The position numbers and the translations under genes are program-made. A stretch of DNA of 64,000 nucleotides from NCBI GenBank assembly GCA_030323885.1, contig CM059186.1, forward strand, positions 28,133,005 to 28,197,004, read 5' to 3'. The number at the start of each line of letters is the position of its first letter. Within the stretch, counting starts at the first letter, position 1. This DNA comes from Branchipolynoe longqiensis. Lineage: Eukaryota > Annelida > Polychaeta > Phyllodocida > Polynoidae. Of this stretch, positions 13,701 through 26,200 are shown in pieces. The notes beneath the pieces are model-generated. The model worked only from the letters and a program-made list of their open reading frames with translations, did not search any database and was not told where the DNA came from.

Positions 13701-16700
13701 CTTTTTTTGTGGAAAAATATTGATATAATTTGATTAATTTATTTGAGCTTAAAATGTGTTCGTGTTGACTTGGATGTAGCGAGTGGTATGTCTCTCCGGT
13801 TGCTGAATGCCATTTACTATGTGTGTCTTGTAGGATTGCCCGCATGTGAGCAGAACAATGGAGGAGTTCTACACGGTGCGATGTCAGGTGTCCGACATGA
13901 AGAACCTCTACGTAAGAAACCCACCATTCTATGCACTCACTTATAGACCACCTTCGTGACTCAGCTGTGCCAGGGTTACCAACCCTTACGGTTTCGCCGT
14001 AAGGTGTAGAATATTTCATGTCCCCATCATCACCTTATGCTGATCTTCCGGTTTTTCATTTTCCAATGTTGGCAAAATATTACAGATTATTGTGTCCAAA
14101 ATGTACCACAGAGCGTCTAAGATTTAACAATTTGTCTGGGGGAGTACCTCCAGACCACCCAATATAACGTTCCTTAAGATCTTCCGGTTTTTCATTTTCC
14201 AATGTTAGCAAACCTGCAGTGCTTGCTTACACTATTGCAAGGATGAGAAATTTTCGATTTTCAGCACATTTCTGATGTCCCCCGCCCCCCACCCACCCCC
14301 TTGGTTATATCTAGGTCATTTCCATACATATGCTTTAGCACTGTTAGATTTCCCGTAAGTAAAAAATTCCACCTCTTTATTTGATCGGAGGCGATACTCG
14401 TCCCTGCTATTATGAACTGCTTTAGATGTTTTTTGACATAACTGCAATGGCTTACACAGTTTGAAAGGTATCAGAAATGTGTGGTGTTTGACTAGGTCAT
14501 CTGTACACGATTTGTCTTCCCTCCGCACGGGATGGCCGAATCGGTAAGGTCGCTGGCCGGCTTCCCATCCTGAAGGTTGTGGGTTCGCACAAAGTTGATA
14601 CTTATCAAATACGACAGGGCAAAGACTGATTTGTTCAGTACCAGGATAATGTGACTGAGTGGAATATCGCGTCATGATGCCTACACGCCCGATCTCCCAA
14701 TGGGGCAGCACTATAACATCACTACGAGGGGGTCTAATATTACCTTTGATGGTGCTAGGACATAAAGCTCCAACAAACTTATCCCTGTTGACCGTTGTAT
14801 GGTGTGTTAGTATTCAATGAGCCTGCATTTTGAGTATTGCCGAACATTTAAGTTTGAATGCGTTTCCTAAAGTAGTCCTATTTCAGGTTGAACGCAATTA
14901 ATAGTCTTTCTGTGATGCTATAAATCTTAAATAAGTGTACCAGTATCTAAGTTGGATATGTCGGATCAGGTGTAGGCAGGTGCTTTAGTTTCGAAAGTTA
15001 TATGGTTTCATCGGACTGCAATTTTTAGGCTCGCCAGCGACAGTCCTCATACATGTCCAGGCAGCTTCATAGTGGGAGCATGACTCTGGTCCTCAAACGG
15101 AAGTTACTCACCTCACTGCCCAGTAAATAGTGTGCTGTCATGGTGGTCGTGACCATGATCAGTGCGTGACCCACATAACCAGGCACAGATCGCTCTGCCT
15201 GTCCCACCGCGCAGGTTTCTGGTGTACTCGAAATCAGTGGAACGAGTGTTTTTGCTGTGTTTTAATGTCTGCTTTACTTAGATGCGTATTAATTTGGTTC
15301 ATTTGAAACCAACCTGTCACTAGGAGTCGTTGGATGAGGTGACGGTGAAAGACATGCTGGAGGGTGACAACATGTACACGTGCTCCAAGTGCCAAAAGAA
15401 GGTGCGTGCTGAGAAGCGCGCATGCTTCAGGCGCCTGCCCAAAATCCTCTGTTTCAACACGATGCGCTACACCTTCAACATGGTGACGATGATGAAGGAG
15501 AAAGTCAACTCGCACTTCTCCTTCCCCCTCCTTCTCGAGATGCCAGGTTACATGGAGGAGAACCTAATCCAGTCCGATAAGCTTCCCAGTGAGTACCTAC
15601 TTTTTTCTTGTTCTGTTTTTGTTATACATTAGTTGATTAAGCAAAAGAAATTTAAATTCATGGACAATTGGACCTTGTCATTCCACTGCTTCTTTCTTTA
15701 TCCTAGTAATGCCAGTCAGTATCAGTTTTTAAGTCATTGTTTTGACTTGGCCATGTTTCAAGTCCTACAACCTACAAAAACGGGAGGCGGGCGCTGAACT
15801 CATACAGCCACCCTGTGGATCTTACTTAAGTACCACCCACCAAAGGGCCCCACCCCAACCCCCACAGCTTTCCAGTGCTCCTCCGTGCTGATACACCACA
15901 TTCAGGGATGAAAGATCTCCGCGATTTTGATAATCCCCGATTAACATTCACAAGATGAAATTGGCCAATACTGCACTGCAATACCGCGGCACTAGCAGCA
16001 TAATCCAATACCATCCTAGACCACGCAGCACTGTCAGTGTAGGCCAATACCAAACTGCACCACACTCTCCAAAGATAGCATGTACTGAGAGATCAGGTGG
16101 AATGGAGACAGGATAGTGCTTGGAGCATAATAAATTAAATCTTACTTCCGGAAATTTTTCCACGATTCCCTGACACTGCTTAAAAAAAAGTCTATGGGAG
16201 AAAATCCACGTTTTCTCAGAAATTCACCATTGGTTTCCCTTCTTATTAATATTAACAATAATTATTGGGATAACATGCTATTAATAATTAATGAATATAA
16301 ATAATGTTGCTCCAATAATAGTATTATTGGAGCAACATTATTTACAGATAACCTCACCATCCATTTCCGCCATTTTAGCCAGAGACCACGTTCGTCCCTG
16401 CACATTGGTTCTCACGATACAAATGCAGGGTCCATACGGGGCCTGGAAGTTTTGAACTTCATTTGCCCCATTTCAAGGCCTTGAAAAGGCTTGAATTTAA
16501 CCTATTTTGGGTAATTACTCTTGAAAAGCCTTGAATTCCATTAAGCTGTCCCCACTGATCTAAATTAGTCTGAAATTGCCATTCAGCATAAGATAATCTA
16601 ACATACCTACACATAATAAAACGCCAATACTCGCCTGAATTCCTATCAAAAACAGCCTTGAAAAGCCTTGAAATAGCTTTGAATTCCATATCTTCACATG

Positions 16701-17231
16701 TGTAAGGACCGTGCAAATGCTATGCAGTCCAACATGGGCATTGTGGCACAGCTCCCTCTGTCGGATTAGTACTGAAATATCCCAATTGACTATACTCACC
16801 AGCTGAGGAGGGTGAGAAGGAGGAGGACGAGTGGGATGAGACCCAGAAGACCCCAGACGAGGGCTACAAGTACGAGCTGATCGGGGTGACGGTTCACACG
16901 GGCACGGCTGACGGCGGCCACTACTACAGCTTCATCAGGGACCGCCTCGACAAGAATGAGCTGGGCCAGGACCGATGGTAGCCCGCCACCATTTACTGAC
17001 ACCCTCATTTGAGCACGCGCTACAACTTGTAGTTAAAAAATATATATATATATACAGTAAAACCTCTCTCACCATGGGACCGACTTTAAATGGTCCATTT
17101 AGGGAAGTGGTCGGTTTAGGAAGTTTTTTTAATCGTTTCAATGGTATTGTATGGGCGATCATTTGGGACCCAAATAATGCGATCAATATAAAGGAGTGGT
17201 CGATCTGTGGAGGTGGTTTTACTGTTGCCTA

Positions 17232-17271
<40 letters not shown>

Positions 17272-20200
17272 TTTTTTTAAGCCCACAATTTTGTATTAAA
17301 TTAAGCAAGCTTATTTTTAACACTAGTTGGGGATTGAAGTTCTGTTTTCGCTGATTTCAACGATTTATGATGTTCTACCTAACAAAAATTAGGCGTAGAC
17401 CTTTTCCCGCGATGCATACAGTTAGTTCTTGTCACTGCCTTCAAAGGGCAGGTTGGTAGTGGACCTTTTCAACAGCGTATGCTGTACAGTGAGCTACTAC
17501 CTAGAACATTAGTTCTTCCACTGCTGTCTTAGTTCTTCCACTGCCGTCAGTGGGCAGTTGGTGGACCTTTTCCACAGAGCTTGATAAACAGAAATATGTG
17601 CGGACAAGAACTCTTGAACTCCTCCTATTGGATAACATCGGGTTCTCCCAACAGTCTTTTCATTTGTGTCTGTATTTCTTACATGGAATATTTTTCCTGC
17701 AGGTATTTGTTCAACGATGCCGAAGTGAAACCGTTTGACCCAGGACAGATTGCATCCGAATGCTTTGGTGGAGAAATGACGGTAGCTATCCATCCCTCAG
17801 ACTTTCCACTCTTTCCTTTTGGGGGGGGGGGGGGGGGGGGGGGGACTCTTTCTATAATGCCAAGTCATCCACTGAATCACTCTGGGGCGAAATGGAAGAG
17901 TGCGCTGTCTGTTTGTTGGGGTTTTGCATCCTAGCAACATCTAAGTTCATAATCGGAAGCGGTAGCCGAATCGGTAGAGTGCAGGCATCCCATGTGGGTG
18001 AGCAAGAGTTTGATTCGCAGTCGAGTCAAACCAATGACTTTAAACAATTTTAATTTATACTTGTCACTTCCTAGTTTGGCACTTGGCAATATCAGAATAG
18101 GCCAAGGACTGATTAGCTCGGTGTCATGATAATGTGACTTGACTTGATAATGTGACTTGGGATATTGGGTCATGGTGATGGAAGCCTGGTTTCCCAGTGG
18201 TGTAGCACTATAAAGTCACCATGAGTGCGCACTCTCACAAGTCGGTTCCTGTCCTGATATGACCTTAGATGTTGCCAGGATTTAAAACCCCCAACAACCA
18301 ACTAACCTGCACGGAAAGCCAGCCAGTGCTCTTACGCATTCATCTACCCCGTCCGGTGAAGTAGTTGACTAAAGACACAAACTGAGCTGTGTGAATCGTG
18401 TGCCAGATTGTTAGGCAATTTTTTATTCAACTGTATATGTCACAGCTGTTGATACAAGTTTCTTTTTCTTTTCCTTTTATTAGTTTGCGACCACCGTAAT
18501 CCTCTTGGTCAAATCAAATTGATTGAAAATGAAATTGTAATGAATGACGTGCATACTACATCGTTATCGTGAGCCTTTTTCTCTATTTTTAATTTTTTTA
18601 TACATTTTGTTGTCTTGCATCCTTTAGTTAAGAAAGAAATTATAGCTATAATAAAGAAATGTCAAACATGTGTAGATCTCAACCTATGAATGCTAAACAA
18701 TTATTTGTTCTTTTAAGTGCATAAAGTGTGTTACCTCAAATTGTGGCCCTACGTGTAATATTATAATTAATACACACAGTTTATTTATATTCACAATTTA
18801 TCAAAAGTGGTATGAAGCCTAGATTTGTTTGAATAAATTGTATACTGATGTACCATCTTCTTTCAGAGCAAGACATATGACTCCGTTACAGACAAGTTCA
18901 TGGACTTCTCATTTGAAAAGGTACGTTGTAATTTATGTTTACTTCAATGAGACTCTTGACCTGATTAAAGTTACATAGTCTGATGGATTTGGGGTATGCC
19001 CCATTTTAAAAGTAAATATGTTAGGTTGAACGCTATTATCTACTTTACTTCGGTTTGGAGTAACATTGATTAAAAGGGAAGATATCTGAAGTGAAAACAT
19101 GTCAAATAAATTTGAGATGCACGTCTGGGGCCAGGTGCATGGAGCGGTGTTAGCGAGCCAAACCGCGGTTAGGGAGGGATTTCTGGTTTAGCGCCGAAAA
19201 GTCGCTATGCATGGAGCAGTGTTAGGCCAACACCACGAGTTTAAAGTCGGGAGATTGTAACACCAGCCCATAGCAGGTTTACAGCGGTGTTAGTGTTAGG
19301 TTAGGGCCAAATCTATTCAATACTATCATATTGAACAGAATAACATACGCAATAAATGAAATTTCATCAAATTAACCCTAAAAGCGAAGCAATATTAACG
19401 CCGCAGCTACATCGGCAGCGATATTAATATTGTCTAACCGACGAATGTAAACTAAACAAAGCGCTGGCGCATCAGCTGCGATATTGGGAAATAGCGGTGC
19501 TCGCCGCAACAGGCTCATCAGTAGCAAGGCTGCTGGTTCCCAGCTGCCGAATCAGCGGCGATATTGTGCAATACCGGTGCTCGCCGGCAACAGGATCAGA
19601 GAGATTTCCATAATGTAAAATTAATTCAAGTATAGCTAACACGAACCGTTTAGGCCACCATGCATATGGCGTGACATACTTCACGACGCCCCTGATAACT
19701 GGTGATAGCTACCTGGTGTTAGAGGGTTAACACCACACGCCGCTAACACCGCTCCATGCATATGGCCCCAGGCTTGTATAACTTGCTGTAGTGAGGGATT
19801 CTATTAAACTGGCTTTGTGTTCCTTACATGTAGCACTAAAAGCACCCAAGTTGGATGTATAGGATGGAATGTGAGCTGGTATTTTAATTTTGAAAATTGT
19901 ATGGTTTCATTGATTTAATATAATGCACTTTGAGTGACTTGCGATATATTTAGAGCGCAGGTTTTCTGTGAGGAAGGTTGGGACATCGAATCACAGCCAC
20001 GTGAAACCAATGACTTATAAAATTGATACTGCTACCTAGCTTGGTGCTCGTCATTAATAGGATAAGACAAGGACTGGTTAAAACAATATCGGGATAATGT
20101 AACCTTGTGGGATATCTATCTACTCATGGTGCTGGCAGTCTGGTCTCCCAGTGGGCAGTACTATAAAGTTGCCATGTGTGCTTAGTCACAAGTCACTACC

Positions 20201-23200
20201 AGTTTTGATATGACATTAGATGATGCTAGGATGTAAAACAACAAAATATTTTAGGTAGGTTAGTCCGATGCACTTCTCCCATATTTATTGATGTCCTAAA
20301 TAAGTTGCATTGAAAGCCCTGCGCTCTGCATTCTCTTGTTACAGGGTCTGTATGGGGGCTGGAAAGTCTTTAAAAGTCTTGAATTTAAACTATTTTGGGT
20401 AATTAGTCTTGAAAAGCCTCCCAATTCCATTAAACTGTCCCCACTGGTCTAAATTAGTCTGAAATCATCATTCGGCATAAGATAATCTGACATACCTACA
20501 CGCAATAAAATGCCAATACTTGCCTGAATTCCTATCAAAAACAGCCTTGATTAGCCTTGAATTCCATATCTTCACATGTGCATGGACCCTGTTCTTACTT
20601 TTCCTCCCCACATGTAACGTCGACTGTAATAGCTCTGTTCTCACCTGCAGACAAATAGTGCCTACATGCTCTTCTACGAGTGGATCCGTCCAGGCCAGAA
20701 GACCGAGTACGAGCAGGAGGCGCAGCTCGGGGAGGACACGCAGGAGGAGACCCCCAAGGTCAAGGTCGACCTCTCAAAGGAGCTAGCTGACGTAAGGCCC
20801 GGTTTTAGCTTGTTGATACTCTGACAGTTGTGGTAGAAGACATCGTCTTCTATGCATTCAGTCCAACTAGTCCTTTGTTGGTTACCGTGGTTGCTGATAT
20901 TGGGTCTTATTTAATAGATTAATGGGAGTAGAATAAAAAAAGTACAGGGACAGTACAAACTCTTTTTTTAATTAATCAAAAGGAGCTAAATGCACTGTTA
21001 GACTAACCAAAAATAAAAAATAAATAAAAGTGCACTGATCTTTCAAGCAAACTCTTAGAGGGTATAAATGCCAGGCATGATGCACCCAGGAGGTCAACTT
21101 TGAAACTAAAACCAAAAAGTAATGACCACTAACACAACATGGTGAAGGCAATCAGAGAAAGTAACTAGGTAACCAATCAACTAACCAATTGTAGAACTAA
21201 CAAACTCAGAGGGTAGGGAGATGTGGGAGAATGCTTAGAAACAGAAAAGGAATGCATCCAGTGAATAGCTTGCTGCACAACAAATGAAAGTGACAAAATA
21301 AGGGGAACAACGAGAATATTACTGGCTAGTGGCGAAAACAAGTGATTCATTACACTTATCCGTTATGGGCAGCATAAATACACCGTCACAAAAAAATGTA
21401 ATCATCGGTCCCACTAGCCTTTTGTTAGTTACCATGGTTACGGATTTTGGGTGAGTACACTTTATTTAATAGAATTCATTGGTATAATTATGTGTATTAA
21501 CTAATTGGAATCCTGTGATTAAATTCTTGGTTTTTTTTTTTCTTTCTTTTCAGTGGATATGGCAGGACAATATGCAGTTTCTACAGGACAAGAATATTTT
21601 TGAACACACCTACTTTGGGTAAGTAATATCTTTATCCACCTTGCTTCTCTTCCCTGTGGCCGATGCAAGGATGCCAATCTCCATAATTGTCAGGTCATGA
21701 AAATATAGTTGCCTGGCAATTTGAAATCAATTTTTAATTTAATCTTGGTTTGCATCCTTGCAGGGTTGCAGCATTCACAATTTCATAAGGATGGCCATAG
21801 CATTTCTGTATTTGGTCCTTAAAAAGAGCTGTCTCGAGTCTCGAAAAGTCATGAAAAACAAAAGAAACCTTTTAAAGAGTGGGAACCATGTTTTAGGATT
21901 TAGAGAATGGGAACGTAAAATCCATTTTGGGTTGAAAAATAAAATTGTTTGAAAATCCCGTTTTTTCTTCAGAAAATAATTATTTTGACATTGGCAAAGC
22001 CGCCCTCGCCCTATCTTAATAATGTCATGTGCCATGTTAGGTAACAACAAGTATTCATTTTGTAAGTGTGGCATGTTGGGCCCATGGAGTTCAAGTCATG
22101 GCCTAGTCAAACAAATGGCTTAAGAAATGGATACGTTGGTGGCACCTAGCCTGGCACTTGACATTACTAGGATAGAGCAAGGAGGAGCATAGATACAAGA
22201 TTCACCCCGTACTGCTGCAGTAGGGGTGCAAACCAACCCTATGTAAAAGCTGTCGAAAAAACGGGTCAATGAATTGAGAGCCTAATTTCACAATCTAAGA
22301 AGCAACATTTATTCTTTACATATATCTTATTGATAGCCCGCTACCTTTGAGTTGAAAAATATAATATAATATCTAGTTTAATCAGATTTAAAAGTGAAAT
22401 CGACGGCATTCTGCAGCCGCCATCTTGTCTTTTTGCATTCTCTCGCATTTCACCAAATCTGTGCCGATATAAGTAGCCATTTGATACTGGAGCCAGTTTC
22501 TAGTTCAGGTTCCATACTAAACCTATTTTCGCCCGTATTCACACTACGTTGTCCTTCACCCGTGTACTACAAGTACTGGGTGAATCTTTTATCTAGGAGG
22601 AGCAGTGCAATGAGGATGACCAATTGTCCACGTTTGAAATTTCCCCCGCTTAGTCAATAAATGTAATGAACAAAACAAAGTAAATTAGTTTTAAAATTGT
22701 TGTTGCTTGCTGGTGTAGGTTCATGTGGCAGATGTGCAGCTACATTTCGAGTATGGGGAATATTGCGCCTAGAGCGGGACTCGAACCCACATCTCTTTGC
22801 ATTCCGGGCCAGTGTGCTAACCATTTCACCACCTTGGCTCCCTGATATCAATACACTACCCATGCCTACCTGTCTATGTGGTTACTTGCCTGAGAGGTCA
22901 GTGCAGACAACTACAATAGTTAAAAAAAATTGTTGTTGCTTGTTGGTGTAGGTTCATGTGGCAGATGTGCAGCTACATTCCGAGCATATTGAACATGCAA
23001 ACAAAATAGTTAAGCAATTGTTGTTGCTTGTTGGTGTAGGTTCATGTGGCAGATGTGCAGCTACATTCCGAGCATGCTGCCTCGTGACGACCCCGAGGTG
23101 TGTGTTCCACTCATGGCCGCCAAGCTGAGTGCGTCCTTTGTGCTAGAGACGCTAATCCATGCCAAGGAGAAGGTTAGTAATCGCACTGAAGCTGCATAGT

Positions 23201-26200
23201 CTGATGGAAGTACCAAATTTCCCAAACCCGAACACTCGCCTAGATTTGATCCCATGCACCTTTTTACTAAGGTGAAAGAGGAAAACATTTTAGCCTTTTT
23301 GAGGGCAGCTGGACTGTACCACCTCATATAGTTTACTAAATAGATTCTATCAATTATTAATAAAACTTTTCTTTTTCTATGGGAATTTGTTTCCCTTGAC
23401 CACAAATATATGATTGTGAGCTTTCTAATTTAATGAGTGTATTGGCACATAATTGATTGTCTGCTTTTACATGTAAAAGCGATGGTTTGAACAAAAAAAC
23501 AAACATTTCTCGCCGTGAATATGGCCTATGCTGCTGACACGGCGTAAAGCAACCACCAATCAATCAATCAATCAATGATCCTATGCATTCTACTTAGATA
23601 CTGGTGCACTCGTTAAACCATTGGAGTTTGCTGCTCCTGTGCTCTGCTCGAAAATGGGCAAATGCATGGTCTGTACGTGCCCTGGAAAGTCTTGAAAAGT
23701 CTTGAACTTCCAAGCCCCCATTTCAAGCCCTTGAAAAGCCTTGCATTTAACCTATTTTGGGTGGTTAGTCTTGAAAAGCTTTGAATTTCATTAAACTGTC
23801 CCCACTGATCTAAATTAGTCCGAAATTGCCATGCGCCACTGTTGTTTTCTCTTGAAATCCAAATGAAAATAGTCTTGAATTCCTATCTAAAACAGCCTTG
23901 AAATAACCTTGAATTCCATATCTTTTACATGTGCATGGACCCTGTAAATGAAGCCTTTCTGTGTGCACGCCACAATTAATTTTGCATGTGTTCAATTCAA
24001 ACAGCTCCAAGGTTAACTTTTGAAACTATAATTTACTTTAAATTTGATTAATGTAGATTATGCCGATCAACCATAATATAAAGCTTTAAAACTAAAATAG
24101 ATCATGCAATTAACTATTCGAAGGAAAGTAGATCTTGTCATGTATTTAACTTCTTTTTCTCTTTCTTTAATTAACTATATCTATTTCTTAAAATAATGTG
24201 GCTGTCCATAGCATACCGAAAACCATGTTGCTGAGTAAGGGAAATTCAAAAATTTGACGCTCGGTTATATTTACCATACATGCTCAATCTGTGTAGATGG
24301 CCTGGAGGACAGTTAAATGTAGACTCAAGTGTGAAGGAGAGTGGATTTCTTTCGTTCTTCAACGTTGCAGTGATTATGATAAAAGCCTTGATTACTGTGT
24401 TTTTATTTTCTTCTTTCAGCCGACCATGCTGCAGTGGATAGAACTTTTAACTAAACAGTTCAATGCGTGCCATGCAGCGTGCGAGGTAGGTCGACACACC
24501 CTTCCAATGGTCATCATCTTAATATGCTGGTATGCTTCCAGGATATCTGTTTATCTAAGTCAAAAAAAAAAAAATTAAATCATTTTTCATTTCTGTATAC
24601 ACAATTTTGTATTGCATGGTGCACACCTGGATAGGTGGGGAGCGAATGGTATTATGAAATAATGCATTTTCTATGGCATGAACTTTCTGAAATTGGAGAA
24701 TTGTGCTCATTTTTATAATTGGATAGTCTTAGTAAGAGATGGGATATCCAATTAAATGGGTTGTAGTTTGGCTTAGGATTCAGTGGGATACTCTGATATT
24801 TAATAAGAACATAGATATCCAATTCAATGGGGGGAGGTTTAAGTTAGGATTCAATCGGATATTCCTACTCTTAATAACAATAGGAATACCCAATTCAATG
24901 GGGTGTAGTTCGAGTTAGGATTCAATAGGATACTCCTACTCTTAATAACAAGAGGTATCTCCAATTCAATGGGTTATGGTTCAGGTTGGGATTCAATGGA
25001 ATACTCCTACCCTTAATAACAAACTATTTTTGACGCTTATGTATATAGCTGTAGAGAAAGTGTTTATTTAGATGTGTCCGTCTGTTATGCTAATGGCGAC
25101 TTGTGCTTGCAGTGGTTCCTAGACAGCATGGCAGAGCAGGATTGGTGGCCGCAGCAGATCCTCATTAAGTGCCCGAACCAGGTGGTGCGCCAGATGTTCC
25201 AGCGCCTGCTCATCCACGTCATCACGCAGCTGAAGCCGCACCATGCAGCGCTCTACCTACAACCGGCCGTAGACAGGTAGAGCGGAGGGCCTTAAATATG
25301 CCACTTTATCAGTTTCTCCCCTCAACATTGCCTAGCCAGGTCATCCAGGGGGCTCCTTCATGGGTGGATGGGAGGTTGGGGTATTGTGGAATGTGCATTC
25401 TTTATATGTATTTTAATAAGATTAATCATAATGCCATAAACAAGAGTTGTTTGGGTGAAGCGGCTGAGGAGATGAGAGGGTTTGGGGATATGAGGGGTGA
25501 GGTGGAGTAACACCCATTGGATATACACAACTGTTCAGTCATTACATTTGCAGTAGCGTATCTCGCAAAATGAACCTATATATTCCACTATATATTAAGT
25601 GATTGCGCTTAAAGATCTGGTCATGTGATTTTATCATGTATACTTTACATTAATGAAAGATCACACTTGGAATGGGCTATTTGAGCTCGGACCCAGTAGG
25701 TTATGGTTGGTCTGCTCAGTACTAGTATTAGACTGAGTAACCTCTGGCTAGTATTAGTAGTTATGTGATCTCACACAGGGAAGGGTAGCCTTACCTAGAT
25801 TATAAGGCATACTCAAAAACCTTCAAATTTATTATTATGTGGTGGTAGAGTTTCCACAACTTTCCAAGTCTGTAATGTTCCCTAGCCTACGTCATTAAGG
25901 ACAGTCATTAGGGCTGAAGGACACTAATAGTCACAGCTTGACCTTAATAATAAGCTTGACCTCAGTAGGCACAGCTTGACCTTTCAGATCCTCAGACCAT
26001 GGTTGGGACCTAAATAACTCCCAGAGAATAGGATGTTCAAAGCTATACAGATTATGACTGGTCATATTTGATTCTATTTGTGAATAAGTTGTTTTTGTCA
26101 TGTTACAGCCCCTTTAAGAGTGGGGTTGGGAGTGGGGCTGAGAGTGACGGCTCCTATCAGGCCCGGTGAATGGTATGGCCTGTTGGTTTGTCCTGAGCTC

